Assembly (NCBI RefSeq): GCF_943734655.1
Contig: NC_071354.1
Location: 78,980,822 to 79,044,821 of the forward strand
Source of the DNA: Sabethes cyaneus
Lineage: Eukaryota; Arthropoda; Insecta; Diptera; Culicidae
Reading direction: 5' to 3'
Length of the DNA stretch: 64,000 bases
Position 1 is the stretch's first letter. Each line of letters starts with the position of its first letter. The notes below the pieces were generated by a model. That model was not told the DNA's origin, ran no database searches, and saw only the letters and a list, made by a program, of their open reading frames with translations. A program made the position numbers and the translations under genes. This document shows, piece after piece, positions 33,701 to 45,044 of this stretch.

Positions 33701-33830
33701 AAGAGATGTAAGCATGGTAAATTCCCTGTATTTTCGAACTTCATAATTAACATTTCAAAAACCCATCAACCAACAAATTGAAACCAACTGTAAACACAGT
33801 TGAATAGAACTGCAATGAAACCGCGATTGA
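30726..33830. other. no confident gene; unusual open frames at 31699-32224
   Basis: Three plus-strand frames stay open together over 31699-32224 (up to 146 codons), helped by a 73-bp tandem duplication whose length is not a multiple of three. None resembles a known protein. The minus-strand frame at 31363-31647 is likewise unrecognised. 32140-33830 is AT-rich and without landmarks until the pyrimidine tract of the splice site at 33863. Confidence 0.35.
31833..31978. repeat. 73-bp perfect-looking tandem duplication
   Basis: Unit 31833-31905 (TGTGGATCGGCATCGTTTGC...) repeats at 31906-31978 with a single visible substitution (GCAT to GCGT), indicating a recent duplication. Confidence 0.95.
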
Positions 33831-33869
33831 TATTCTCCTTTCATTTCTCTATTTCCCTTCCAGGTAAGC
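33826..33869 (+). promoter_or_regulatory. recursive-splice (ratchet) site 1
   Basis: A tract of about 33 nearly all-pyrimidine bases (TTCTCCTTTCATTTCTCTAT...) ends TTCCAG at 33863 and is followed at once by GTAAGC. This places a strong 3' splice site directly against a 5' splice site, the arrangement that regenerates a donor after the first splice in long insect introns. A branch-point-like GATTGAT precedes the tract. Alternatively the AG opens a real 61-nt exon (see next). Confidence 0.65.
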
Positions 33870-33924
33870 CATCATCAGCAAGAGCTCGGTCTGTCTCGGA
33901 ACGTACAAACTGTCACCCGTTTCC
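33864..33924 (+). CDS. possible 61-nt exon (RS-exon) after ratchet site 1
   Basis: From AG|GTAAGCC the sequence runs 61 bases to a second good donor, TTCC|GTGAGT (33925-33930). Joined to the phase-1 end of the exon at 9437, this block is open (reads KPSSARARSVSERTNCHPF). It is 61 nt, so including it would shift the downstream phase. Such a downstream donor is also known for RS-exons that are normally skipped by recursive splicing. Only RNA evidence can decide. Confidence 0.3.
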
Positions 33925-34103
33925 GTGAGTAATCCATTGCACGCTGCTGCTGTGTTGTCGTCACAGTCGTTCGTTTTCCTTCCGAAGTGCTCTTCCTCTT
34001 CCATTAAATATCGAAAATCAATCAGTTGCGAAATTTGATTGATTTATTCCATGAGATGCATTTCCGGCATGTTCCTTCCGAAACCACTCCACCCTTCCTC
34101 AAT

Positions 34104-34129
34104 GAGAGATAGATAGAGAGAGAGAGAGC
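34104..34129. repeat. (GA/GATA)n microsatellite
   Basis: GAGAGATAGATAGAGAGAGAGAGAG with one GATA interruption. Confidence 0.9.
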
Positions 34130-34975
34130 ACGCCAATGGTGTGGGACAACCATTTTACCTAAATTGCAATCGATTGATTTTCATCTGGAATTATTCGGCG
34201 TGTACCCTAGTGCTGCTAGTGCGACTGATAGTCACTTGCAGTCGTCGCTCGGCTAGATATGAATAAATTTGTTCCCACAGTAGTGAGTGGGGAGAAGAAA
34301 TCAGTGCCGGGAAGATATCACGCTTCTGATCGAATGAATTGATTGATTTTCCCTTTCCGCTGCTGTCCTGTTACACATGCTGGGAAAACTGAACGCTCAC
34401 TAGCCGTCAAAGCTGTGCTATACTATGCCGAAAATAGCGGGTACCGTGACTATCATCATCAGTGCGTTGCTGAATTGAGGGATATTATGATTGCTACGAT
34501 TGGAGAGGAGACAAGGATTTTGGGTTGGAGCGAATAAGTACACGACCGACGATGCTCTGCTCTTGGAGATGGCAGCTAGTGTCGGCAACTATGCCGTTAC
34601 GAACCAAATGCATCCACTGTCAATGTGTTCACAGTGTCATCAGTGCAGCTAAATTTTTGTAATATTCAAATTTGGAATTCAATATGCAGATAATTCGGTT
34701 TGATTCACCGATGACTTTCAAATGAGAATTTAATACATATGTTAGGGTATGACGCAGTTTGCTCATATCTGTTGATATCAAATACCTACCTATGTGGAAT
34801 ATTGATGACAGATGAAGTTTTCGAATTATTGCAAGTACTTTTGACGTAGGAGTACATCTTACCATTTACCTCTAACACGTAAAATCATCTCAAATGATTG
34901 ATCTGAAATGACGACAAAACGACTAAAATTATTTCATGTTTTAATTATGAATATTTAAACAAATAGGTATAAACA
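34130..34975. other. no gene recognised
   Basis: Non-repetitive sequence downstream of the ratchet site; short ORFs (34343-34537 plus, 34629-34865 minus) carry no recognisable content. Confidence 0.4.
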
Positions 34976-34979
34976 TAGT

Positions 34980-35105
34980 CAATGAACATAAACTCAGAGG
35001 GCCTCAAATAAATGCACAGTACGTTAACGAATAGAACAAATATCAAAGGCCCCATATGACTACCTTGGGGCACGCCAGACTATGAGTTAATAAGAGATGT
35101 TTAAT
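34980..35105 (-). pseudogene. small LINE reverse transcriptase fragment
   Basis: The minus strand reads SGVPQGSHMGPLIF (plus 35045-35090), the same RT box as the LINE at 712-1876, with a stop just before it. Only about 120 bp can be followed. Confidence 0.6.
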
Positions 35106-35696
35106 ACTAGATGAGTTAACGCAATTGATGCAGACAAGAGCGGGGCATTTTGATGGAAAGACTCAAATCTTCTTTGTCACTAGGGGTGGTCACCCCATGT
35201 ACCACATTTTGTAACCGCAAATGCGTGTGAAACACTGACGAATGTCTCGCTGATGTCTATGTTTGCCATTAAATTCTTGGCTGTAGAACAATTTCTCACA
35301 AAGCATTATTGATGTTCGAAAATTGTTGACCGTATTATATGAAATACTACGCCATACCCCATCATTTTAGGAATTTTAAGGTGACAGCTTAAAATTACTA
35401 TTTTGCGATAATTTTCAATATCGTTTAAAAATGAGTTACATGCACTTACCAAACTGACATAGTGACAGGCACAGTGCAGTCATTCCTATCTAGCCGAACG
35501 CTTAGCTTAAACTAAATGCCGGATAATGCGAGGTAAAAGCTTTATTAAACTTAGAGGAATCAATGGATGCAAAAACTTCTTTCATATTTTCGACGCACAC
35601 TTGCAACAGCGGCAGGTATAACTTGTATTCGAGTAAATGTTATTGAAATCTAACAAAATTTTTCGTGAAAAACGAAAATTGAACGACCTGTAATTT

Positions 35697-36399
35697 ATGA
35701 TACAAACTGATGGCTCAGAAATTGGTTCAAAAACTGGTGCTGGAATCTATGGCCCTGGAACAAAAATATCAGTGGCAATGGGAATATGGCCAACTGTGTT
35801 TCAGGCGGAAATTTTTGTAATAATTGAATGTGTAAATGTTTGCTTGAGGAGGAAATATAAACATGCAAATATTTGCATTTTCTCTGATAGTCAAGCAGCA
35901 CTGAAGGCACTAAGTGCTTGTAAATGTACTTCTAAAATAGTTTGGGATTGAATTCTTTCTTTGCGACGTCTATGTCAAATGAACTCAGTCAATCTATATT
36001 GGGTTCCAGGACACTGCGACATTGAAGGCAATGAAATAGCAGACGACTTAGCAAAGGAAGCCTCTAACTCACAATTTATTGGTCCGGAGCCTTTTTGCGG
36101 AATATCAAATTGCGCAATAAAAATGGAACTTAGACTTTTTGGGAAGAACAAAAAGTGTCAGCCAATTGGATGGCAGTCAGAGGATGTAACCAGTCCAAAA
36201 GATTTATAACTCCAAATGCAAAAACCACCAAAAAGCTCATAGAGCTGAATAAGAGAGCTCTTTGTACATACACTGGCTTAGTAACTGGGCACTGTCCGAG
36301 TAGATATCATTTTAAAACATTGGTCGGGTTGGTAATGATATCTGTCGCTTTTGCAATCTTGAAAGTTAAACTTCGGAACATTTGTTATGCAGTTATGGT
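35697..36399 (+). pseudogene. LINE RNase H domain (I/LOA-like)
   Basis: The plus strand reads TDGSEIGSKTGAGIYGPG, WPTVFQAEIF, CIFSDSQAALKALSA and WVPGHCDIEGNEIADDLAKEA. These contain the four acidic positions (TDG, QAE, SDSQ, NEIADD) of retroelement RNase H, all retained. One in-frame TGA (35949-35951) and frameshifts near 36150 and 36340 disable it. In the last frame CRFCNLE...TSEHLLC forms a C-x2-C-x8-H-x3-C knuckle. A hAT-like MITE interrupts at 36399 and the frame continues at 37066. The RT portion is not present upstream. Confidence 0.8.
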
Positions 36400-37065
36400 C
36401 AGGGCTTGAAAAGGGATCGCAAGTTGAACGTGACTGCCGTGAATGCGAATTTTCCGCATTCAAGCTCCGCTTTTTGAACGATCATTTGACTGTTTTTTGA
36501 ATCCAGTCAATCTGCCGCTTGCGCTGCTGCCGTCTTACAATTCATGCGGCATCTCAGCAAAAGCAAACAGTCGATCTCCCGTTTTGTTTTGCGCTTTGAG
36601 AATATAAACTGCAAACTGACTGGAAGCATACGGTGACGTATTTTTCGTTTCTCTTTTTGTCTCCAAATCGGCTGCTCGCAGTAATAGTTTGTCACCCGGA
36701 CGTCGGTCCGACGCAAGCAAAATGTTCGTTTGTATTGGACGGAGTCCGACCGACTTCTTCCATGCACATGTCGTGGTTCTTTTTTTTGTAGTATTGAACC
36801 ATACGATTGTGCGGTTAGCGTTAGCGGTTAGCGTGGTGACTGCCAGTCATTTGACTGTTCCAGTCATTCGCTGCTCCAAACGGTAAAGGCAACTTGATCG
36901 AAACGAAAATGTCAAAAAGCTTAAGAACGCGTTCGTTCTACTGCGTGCAATCGGCGTTTGACTGAGTTATGCATAGCGTTCGTATTCCACCACTAAACGG
37001 ACGCTGTGAACTTGAATGCGCGTTAGTGTGACTGCGGTAGAAAAAAAGGATCGGTCAAAGCCCTG
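36400..37065. mobile_element. 666-bp hAT-like MITE
   Basis: Termini CAGGGCTTG... / ...CAAAGCCCTG with further inverted similarity inward (GTGACTGCCGTGAATGCG vs the complement of CGCATTAACAC...CAGTCAC). The flanking octamers GTTATGGT (36392-36399) and GTTGTGGC (37066-37073) match at six of eight positions, an aged 8-bp hAT duplication. Non-coding. Confidence 0.75.
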
Positions 37066-37327
37066 GTTGTGGCGCGTTATATACGAGCAGATTTAAATTT
37101 CTCGACAAGGGTTGTTTATCTCCCGGTGAGCTTTGGTCTGCTAATCCCGGGAAGATTATTGGTTTCATAAACCATATCATACCTGACTGCGAACGTGTAG
37201 CTGCAAATGGCCAATCACTTGCATAGTGGCGTTTGGTTTGCCTGACACGTACAGCAAATAAGGATATACTACTAAAGTTCAATTCAATGGACAAATTAGT
37301 CTAAGTCCCCCCTAACAAAAAAAAATC
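37066..37327 (+). pseudogene. C-terminus and 3' end of the I/LOA-like LINE
   Basis: Continuing the frame broken at 36399: CGALYTSRFKFLDKGCLSP, GELWSANPGKIIGFINHII, PDCERVAANGQSLA and a TAG at 37216. This stretch is uninterrupted, in contrast to the rest of the copy. An A-rich run (AACAAAAAAAAAT) at 37313-37326 may be the poly(A) end of the element. Confidence 0.7.
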
Positions 37328-37582
37328 ATACAAACTGTAAAAAGACGATTGTATAGCTAGATGAAACTTGAATCCACAACTGACGATTGCCGGTCGAGTG
37401 CGTTTTCAATTACACCACGTCGCAAGTTTTATTCGGCAGTTTGACATTAATTGTTGTGTCGTTCTTTCAGTTTAGTAATTGTTCGCACAGTTATCCAGTG
37501 AAGAATATTGCTTGAGTGGCTATATAGCTATCAAGAACTGCGCATGGAGGCTTAGTCTGTTGCCGTCTTCGTCAGACTGCGC

Positions 37583-37660
37583 GGTGCTGTAACTGGATGC
37601 ACACTCGACCAGCAATCGACATTTAAGGGTTCAAATCCCACCTGCCCAGGCAATGTTCTT
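37583..37660 (+). repeat. tRNA-derived SINE head or tRNA relic
   Basis: D arm GTGC-TGTAACTGGAT-GCAC, a 4-bp anticodon stem TCGA/TCGA around loop CCAGCAA (nominal anticodon AGC but with C instead of U at position 33), and a T arm GGG-TTCAAAT-CCC (B box 37628-37640). A T-rich stretch follows at 37658-37663. The acceptor stem cannot be paired. Shares ACCTGCC after the T arm with 12273-12352. Confidence 0.5.
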
Positions 37661-37794
37661 TTTACAATCTGCATCATATTTAGCAGCTCGTTCAATTTTT
37701 GTTCTTCACGAAGAACGCTTCTCCTTAGTGTGTTATAAAAATAGAAAAGAGTTCCAAAAAAATTTTAAAAGGGACGAGCTGGTAAAGTTGTCGA

Positions 37795-37998
37795 TTAGCT
37801 TTTGTAATCTAGGCAATTTTCAAAAGATTTCATTAGTACAAACATTTCAGGATCGTTAGCCCACAGTATTCTGAATCCTCGTACAAGCACAGCGCAAAGG
37901 TCGTTAGAGAATAAGGAAAATAATAGTCGTCTGAGATTGTTTCCTTGTGGAACGCTAGGATGGTTACAACGATCACTAGAGTCCATTATCCACTCCAC
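37795..37998 (-). pseudogene. LINE reverse transcriptase fragment
   Basis: The minus strand reads SVPQGNNLRRLLFSLFSNDL and FRILWANDPEMFV, recognisable as the VPQGxxLGPLLFxLFxNDL and YADDTKMF boxes of a CR1/Jockey-group RT. The catalytic YADD is degraded to WAND. No more than 200 bp remain. Confidence 0.75.
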
Positions 37999-38029
37999 CG
38001 TAATCTACCGACTTTCGCCAGATGTATGA

Positions 38030-38905
38030 TTATGAGCAGTGCCTAGCAGTGCCTTTAGCTCGTGATTCATACGCGTCCGCTCCACTCCATCTCCGCTTTT
38101 AGTTTGTGCTCTGCCAAATATCGCCCGCAGTACCTTGCGCTCAAACACGGCTAGAGCGCGTATGTCTTACGTGAGCAGCGTCACGGTCACGGAACTACCA
38201 GTCTAATAAGGGTGTTGTAAATGGTCAGCTTTGTACGACGACGCATGCTTTTTAATTGTTGCGTTTTGCAAGTGGTAAAGTAGAACCGATTTCTTACTCG
38301 AATACGCCGCTGGGTCGTCTTACTAGTATTTTTATCTGCCATCACCAGCAATCCCAAATACACGAACTCATCTACCACTCCTAGTTCGTCTCCGTCAACG
38401 GTTACCCTCTGTGGGAGGCGTGTGTTTGTTTCCTTTGAGCCTCTTCCTTTCATGTATTAGATTTTCAGCGCATCTATTTTTAGCTCAATCCTTCTGACCT
38501 CCGCTTTCAGTCTGGCGTAGATTGCCTCCACTGTCGCAAAGTTTCTGGCTATCAAAGTCATCTGTATAGCTAAGATTGGTTAAGCTTGGTGAAAATCGTG
38601 CCTCTCGTTTCTATGTCCGCTCATCGGAACAACCCCTCAACAGCGATGTTGATCACCATACAGGATGGGCCGTTACCTTGTAACGACCCCCGCCACATCT
38701 CGAAGGGACTCGAGAGAGTCCCAGAGAAGCGCATACAATACATCACTCTGTCCATTGTAGCTCTGACCAGTTGCATTAGTTTGTCCCGAAAACCGTACTC
38801 GAGCGTTATCTGCCACAGCTAATCTCGATCGACTATATCACAGGCTGCTTTAAAGTTAATAAAAAGGTGACGACTGGGCACGTTGTACTCCCGATATTTC
38901 TGCCA
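38030..38905 (-). pseudogene. RTE-type LINE, copy C, downstream half
   Basis: The minus strand reads WQKYREYNVPSRHLFINFKA then ACDIVDRD (38905-38820), a palm with breaks, and ELGVVDEFVYLGLLVMADKN, RRRTKLTIYNTLIR (38400-38200), then degenerate AVFERKVLRAIFG-like sequence to about 38030. It is separated from its upstream half by a 2-kb insertion flanked by CTGCCA. Confidence 0.8.
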
Positions 38906-40902
38906 TGGTAAAAACTCAAAATCTCAAAACTCATCAAAAATCAAAATCAACTGTGAATCACGTCAACTTGATCCTATGCATGTGTTTTCATAGCAAGAAG
39001 CACAAAACTCACACATATTTCTTCCCGCTTGATCACATTCTGCTTTGCTTCAACTGATCCCCTGATCTATGCACATATACATACAAATTCGATGTTGAAC
39101 AGCATAGGCATTCTCTCGAACGATACGTAGCAGTGAGTGAGTGTGAGAGAATGAAGCTCTAAATTAATCGCAAAGTTAAACTAAAACGCACTTTTAAATT
39201 ACATGTTTATCTAATTCTTATTAGGCTTTTTACTTTCTAGTTAAGAAAATATCGGTTCCCGCGAAGGAAATATGTAAATTCCGCTAACATGTTTGATATC
39301 TTAATTCATGAACGTGTGCGTCATTTTTCGCTGCTGATGTTTTATTTGACGGTAGATTTTCTTTCGCTCTCTGGTTCGTTGTATGAAATGCCAGCTGTAG
39401 AAGATTTAAGCCAAATGCTCACAGCTGAATTTGGTTCACATCGCATAGCAACAGAGACATCGCGTAAAATAGTAAGGGTAAACGGGGTAACAACGCCCGC
39501 CGGGGTAAAACCGCCCACCATGGTTTTACAGGGCCTTGCTCAAATTGGTGTTAAATGTTGATGACAGTCATATTACTGAATGCGTACGCAATATTTTACA
39601 ATACCTTGTACAGCAATATCGTATAAACTATCGGAGAAATAAATAAAAATAGATTTTTCGTTATAATCGTTTCGTTTTTTATAACTTTGTTCCCGCAGAA
39701 CTTAGGCTTTATTTTATTCAAAACGTTAAAACTTTCAGTAAATCCAACCCACATCGCTTCTCTAATCCTGTCTTCATCCGACAGTACCTAAATTAGGTAA
39801 CTGTTCATGCAGTTTTGTTGAAATAATTAGTGAAATGTGTAAATCGGTCATTTGGGGGTAAAACCGCCCACAACGAACGGCGCAAGACCGTCGTGCATAA
39901 TGCTAGTGCGACAAGGAGATTTTTAAAATAATTGCATAGTTTGGACCAAAGGATCTCAGATTTATATAAAACAATATAAATGTGCTTAGTTTATAGCTGG
40001 TGGACTGTTTGGAAAAATCTAAATCGCCAATTTTCCCTGCGGGCGCTATGGACATTTTCTTGTTTTCTCGGATATAGCTTTTTTTAATAATTCCTCCCTC
40101 TTGGGACAAATAACATAGAATAAACATATTTTTTATGAAAATATAGCAAATTATCTTAACAATGGAAAAGTAATATGTATCTGCTTTATCAATCAGAACA
40201 ATTTGAAATGTCAAAAAATGACCTACCGGATCAATTGCAGGAACTTTAATACCCATATTGTTATATTTTATCTTAGATCCTCTCTAGTCCTTAAAGATTG
40301 ACTCCAGGATGCCTAACCCGATCCATCTTGTTGTCTAAGGAAACTACACGGTATCAATTTCAAGACTGTCGGTACCTATATTACTGATATTCTTCCAATA
40401 CGAGTGGCTGCTGGACACTCTTTCGAACTTGCGAATCTCGGGGAACTATATATTGTTTGATAGCAAACTGATTCAATTTGTTTAAATTAGATAAATTCAT
40501 GAATCTAATGCCACCAGTTTCATTCAAATCGGTTGAGTATTGTTAAAGTTATATGCTATGGCGGTTTTACCCCGTTAGTGGGCGTGTTTCACCCCGCATG
40601 GAAAAAATACTCTATTTTTTGGACGTGTTTCCAAATCGCAATAAAAAATAGAAAATCATTACAGATATTTATGTTTTTATTTTTTATTTGTAGGTAATAG
40701 ATCAATTGTTCATTTAAAGCAGATAAATTAGAAATTGAGCTACAACTTTTTTTATACAGGTGTTTTTGCTTAGGCGGGCGGTCTTGCCCCGCTTACCCTT
40801 AAGAGAAATTTATATGTGAGTTTGGCGCTTGTGATCAAGGTTGAAATTTCATGTGCTTGAAATCTCATTGAGTTTTTTGCTGCTATGAATTTCTCAACAC
40901 TG
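38906..40902. mobile_element. 2.0-kb insertion in RTE copy C (flanked by CTGCCA)
   Basis: CTGCCA at 38900-38905 is repeated at 40903-40908, and the LINE frame reads straight through when the insert and one copy are removed. Near the ends, AAAAACTCA followed by TTGATC and AAAACTCACA on the left is matched in inverted order on the right, so long imperfect inverted ends are likely. The right terminus reads CAACACTG (CAGTGTTG inverted), which is hAT-like, but the left terminus lacks it. It contains the 1.3-kb TA-MITE at 39475. Confidence 0.6.
39475..40799. mobile_element. 1325-bp TIR element with TA duplication
   Basis: AGGGTAAACGGGGTAAC at 39475 and its inverted counterpart GCCCCGCTTACCCT at 40786-40799 form a TIR of about 28 bp (five mismatches). 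TA flanks both sides (39473-39474, 40800-40801). GGGGTAAAACCGCCCA statements recur inside at 39500, 39855 and 40559 (inverted). No ORF over 120 codons; the 117-codon frame 39903-40256 (minus) is unrecognised. Confidence 0.7.
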
Positions 40903-42325
40903 CTGCCAGATCTGTCGGATGGTAGAAATTTGGTTCACAGTGTCACGAGCTCTCTTGAAGCCTGCCTGATAATTCTCTACAAAATCTAGTGCTATCAGTG
41001 ACAGACGGTGTAACAGGATCTGAAAGAGTACCATGTAAGCGACGATTACCAGCGGCTTGTCGCGATATTTGTCGCGGTATTACCGATCACCCTTTTCGTA
41101 GTTAGAACAAACCACTCATTCCATCTATTCCTCCGGTAACTACTCTTCCTTCCAAATCTTGGAAATAACCTAGTGTAGAGCTGTTGCCAGCATTTCTCGA
41201 CCATGTTTATATAGCTCTGCTGGTAGGCGATTCTTATCGGTGGCTTTGTTGGTCTTCAGCAACCCAATTTATCGTTTGATTTCTTGGAGATCAGGTGCTG
41301 GTACACGCAACGGTGCAAATGCTCGTTCCTACACACGTCAGGTTTCGATGTGTTGTGTGGTTCTTACGAGTTTGGTTCACCTGCTCGTGAAATTTGTGCG
41401 TGTCATTAGCTCGGGATAGGGTAACCAACCTATGTTAGCCCCACCAGCAGCTGTACATAATTTTGGACACTTCCATTTGATTTTGCTGATAGGTGTCCAG
41501 AGGTTGTTCGAGTCAATAGGATCGCAGCAACTGGCCCTGCAATTGTCCTGCACTCTAACAGCTGGCTGCGAAATCTGTTGTATAAAAACAGAAAGTCAAG
41601 TTTCGATAACGGTATGTAGCACCTAGCCTTTGCTTTGGTTGGTTGGTTACCTTAACTGTTTCAATACTTCATTACCTCTGTCCTTGCCCGTTAATATTTG
41701 GCCAACTTCACTCAAGTCTTCCTAGATAATTTTCTAAGCCATTTCTAAGCCAGCCGCTTACATTCCCCATCAAACCGATGAATTCATATTCTCCGGGGCT
41801 CTTCAGAGGATGGTCAAAGTCAATATCCGCATCCCATAGGAAAAATATGTTCGTGATATTAGAGACGAACCGACCATCTATGAGAACGTGGTCAATCTGA
41901 TTCATTCTACGTTGGTCTGGTGATCTCCAGATGGCTTTGTGGATATCTTTGCGTGGGAAATAGGTGCGTCGGATCAGCAGGTCGCAGAGCAGGAAGCTGC
42001 GAAGTTTATACATTGTTGGCTGCGTTATCGTTCGTGTCGGTGTGCAGGCTATGGGGTCCTATTATTGGTCTGTACATTTCTTCCTTAACGACCTGGGCGT
42101 TTATATCCCTGATGAAGATCTTGATGTCCCGTGGCGAACAGCTGTCGTACGTTGCTTCCAGCGGCGCATAAAACGCTTCCTTCTCATCGTCGGGTCTACC
42201 TTTGTGGGGGCAGTGCACATTGATGATGCACATTGAATAAACGGCTCTTTGACCCCAATAGGCAGCCTCTCGTTGATCGCCTATCAATCTATTACGCGGT
42301 CCTGATTCTGCACAACGCAACATGG
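40903..42325 (-). pseudogene. RTE-type LINE, copy C, endonuclease and RT entry
   Basis: The minus strand reads, from 42250, MCIINVHCPHKGRPDDEKEA and FYAPLEATYDSCSPRDIKIF then INAQV (endonuclease), from about 41940 TYFPRKDIHKAIWRSPDQRR and IDHVLIDGRFVSNI, and from about 40990 NYQAGFKRARDTVNQ...IRQI (RT entry). The order is EN then RT as expected, with frame breaks. The stretch 41400-41640 does not read as RTE and shares about 100 bp with 46880-46990. Confidence 0.75.
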
Positions 42326-42619
42326 CATGTTCTTAGTTTGTTGATAGTGCCACCGCTCTGGTAAGACTGGGTCTTTTCGTCGCGGATCTTCCAAGCCTTC
42401 TCTCCTTTGCCACAGATTTCCTTCAGACATACGATGCCGGGTTCACGGAGTTCAAGCTGTTCGAGCAGCACTCGGTCGTAATTTGTGAAATTCAGCGATC
42501 TGCAGTTTTAAGTACCCAGTTTCCATTCGTTCATTCTTGTTTAGTTTATGCCGTATGTTCTAATCCGTGCTTGAATATTCGTAGGAAGGTTAATTTAACT
42601 AAGTTGCCTTACTAGAGCC

Positions 42620-42970
42620 ACGCTACCGAGTCTCCGAGATGATGGGGCTGTCATTTTAGCGTTAGTGCCGAGGCACCACGCTCCAAAAATCAGCCGTTTG
42701 CTCCGAATCAGACGCCGTCATGAGCCGTTCTTAACATGGAGTACAACCGCTCACTTGGTTGAGGAATCGTCGTCCCTAACATGAGAACAGACGCTCAAAA
42801 CTAACAAGGCTACTCCTCGTTGCTATCGCACAGCGTTCACATGAGTACCTCCTATTGGTATACGACCTTAGTTTCCACACCAGCGTTGTTTATCCGATCA
42901 CCGCTAAGGTTGCTCGAATTCCGGCTGGGTCCACGAGGAGGTAAAGATAGGAGTTGCTGAATAAGAGGCT
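42620..42970 (-). repeat. RTE-type LINE 5' region, copy C
   Basis: Matches 27780-28235 and lies upstream of the copy C endonuclease on the same strand, consistent with an element 5' untranslated region. Confidence 0.55.
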
Positions 42971-45040
42971 AAGGCCCTTCAGTATCTTTTGTCATTGGCT
43001 GAACTAGGGTAGGGGGGATCTACAGGGGGTTAACTTCCGCAACTACCCCCCCTCCCCATCCGTTCAACAAAAATCGACCAAATTTTTTAATCATTGAAAA
43101 AACTACAGTTACATAACTAAAGGTAATAAAAACCTGAGAGTAATTTTTATTTGCATCACTACTGTAATATCTCATGCATTAATTTAATATACTTTTACTT
43201 TTAATATAGTGATGAAATGAAGCGGTAAAATAATGCCGTGGGCTATAGCCCCCTAGAAATGAGCGCTAGTTCTACGAATGCCTAAAACATCGATTGTAAA
43301 AACCGTAGGCATTAAAATGAATGAATGAATGAATGATTAATGAAGTTAACCTTTAAAGCTCGTTTCCTAACTATACGTTATTATAGTAATGTCAACGTGC
43401 TTTAAGTTAGCCATCAGGACATCAACGCCAAACTAAATTAAATCCTTCCATCCTAATTCTTTTCTTTCCATACAAAGAATGCCGTTTATATATCAGCACG
43501 CAATTGTTCGGTCGGTTATTCTGGACAAAGTAATAACTTTGGGAATTTTATGTCCCCATATTGTTCGAATGCTATCCGTTTCGCCATTAACAATTGTGGG
43601 TTTTTATAGATCCAGTCCCTGTCCCACAAGGTTTATTCGAAGCCTGGTTTCCTGTTCCGAGGCTGGTGAATGAACTAATTTGAATTTAGTTAGGTTACCT
43701 TGGAGCGCAATAGGATCGTTCTCAACGTAATTCACCAGATGCTATAAATTAAGGCAACTGTAAAAGAAAGGAAATGTGCAATTTTTGTTGATTTGTTCTC
43801 AACTAAATACTTAATTTTTTCTACATGTGTAGGGATCTGTGTATCGGTTTCAATTTTCTTTCATTGCTTTCTCATCGTGCACAATCTTGGTTTTAAACTA
43901 GAGCAGTCAAAAGCACATTTTGTATCCAGAATTGCGCTTATTAAAAAATCGACACACCCATCCCTATAGTAAGCTCCTTTTGCTCGGCCGTTTTTCAGTA
44001 CACGAATTTCGTTGCCACATTATCCCTCATCCGCCCGAAGTTTATAATCTCGGATAATATATTAAATAAAGGCAGATTTCGGAAGCTATTACCCAGACCT
44101 GGCGAGCGGCTTCACCATAGGCACAATACAGACCGAGTGGAAGCAAAAAGTAGCACGTCAAAATGACCTATATTTTTATTTTCACCATTCCGTTCACCGT
44201 CCAACGTGGCAACGCGTGCTCATCTCCCCCCGCGTTGCTTGCTGGTTGATAAGCAGGACAAAGATATGGGAATCGTTGAAATCTACTGATTCGGTTGGGT
44301 AGGCTCGGCGCTGACTGGCTGGAATCCTAGGTAGGTACGACGATTGCCAGCGACAGTGGCCCAGTCAGCAGTGGTATGGGAGAAAAATAATGTGGGACGC
44401 TGATACAATCAAAAGCAGGAGGATCGGAAAGAACTGTGAGCGACGAGAGCAAGAGAAACGGAAAAGTGGGTCCTGGTAGTACTTATAATGATTATCACAC
44501 TTTCCTGCATAATGGGGCGGAATTATTTCGGGTCGGTGTTTACGACTTTTGGAATGGATGACATATATTATGTAGGGGTATTGCGACTGAATATCTTATT
44601 TTATTGAAGCATCTCGTAGACTTTATTGGCACTTGTCGTGTTTGAACTAACTGAAAACATAAAACTTACTTCGGTTCTGTTTGCAACTAGTTACGTTAGC
44701 TAGACTACTAGACACAGTGTCAATTAACCTGTTAAACTCGTAATTAATAAAACTTATCTACAAATTATTAATGAACCCGAATTAACTTCTCCTTCTTAGT
44801 TACCTCGGTAATTACTCATTGCCGACGAGAATCGTTATGATTGACAGCATCGGGTAGACCAGCAGTTTCTGCAACAAGTTGAATTCTGTTTAGCATAAGC
44901 CCGTTGTTATTGGAAGTTAGAATGTGTTATCAAAGTTAGTGAATCAACCGTGTTGTCTCTTGTGTACTGAACATTACAAGTTCATTGTCCTTTGTACTTA
45001 CTTACTTACTTAATGGTCCATGTTCGCCAGTCCGACCGAA
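42971..45040. other. no gene recognised
   Basis: Contains a short C-run/G-run inverted segment (43016-43070), an (ATGA)n run at 43317-43336 and an (ACTT)n run at 44996-45012. Otherwise apparently unique sequence, G+C-richer around 44100-44480. No ORF worth calling. Confidence 0.4.
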
Positions 45041-45044
45041 CAAA

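Noticed and set aside
37583..37660. Functional tRNA-Ala(AGC) gene
   Set aside because: No acceptor stem, C at position 33 and only a 4-bp anticodon stem; a SINE head fits better.
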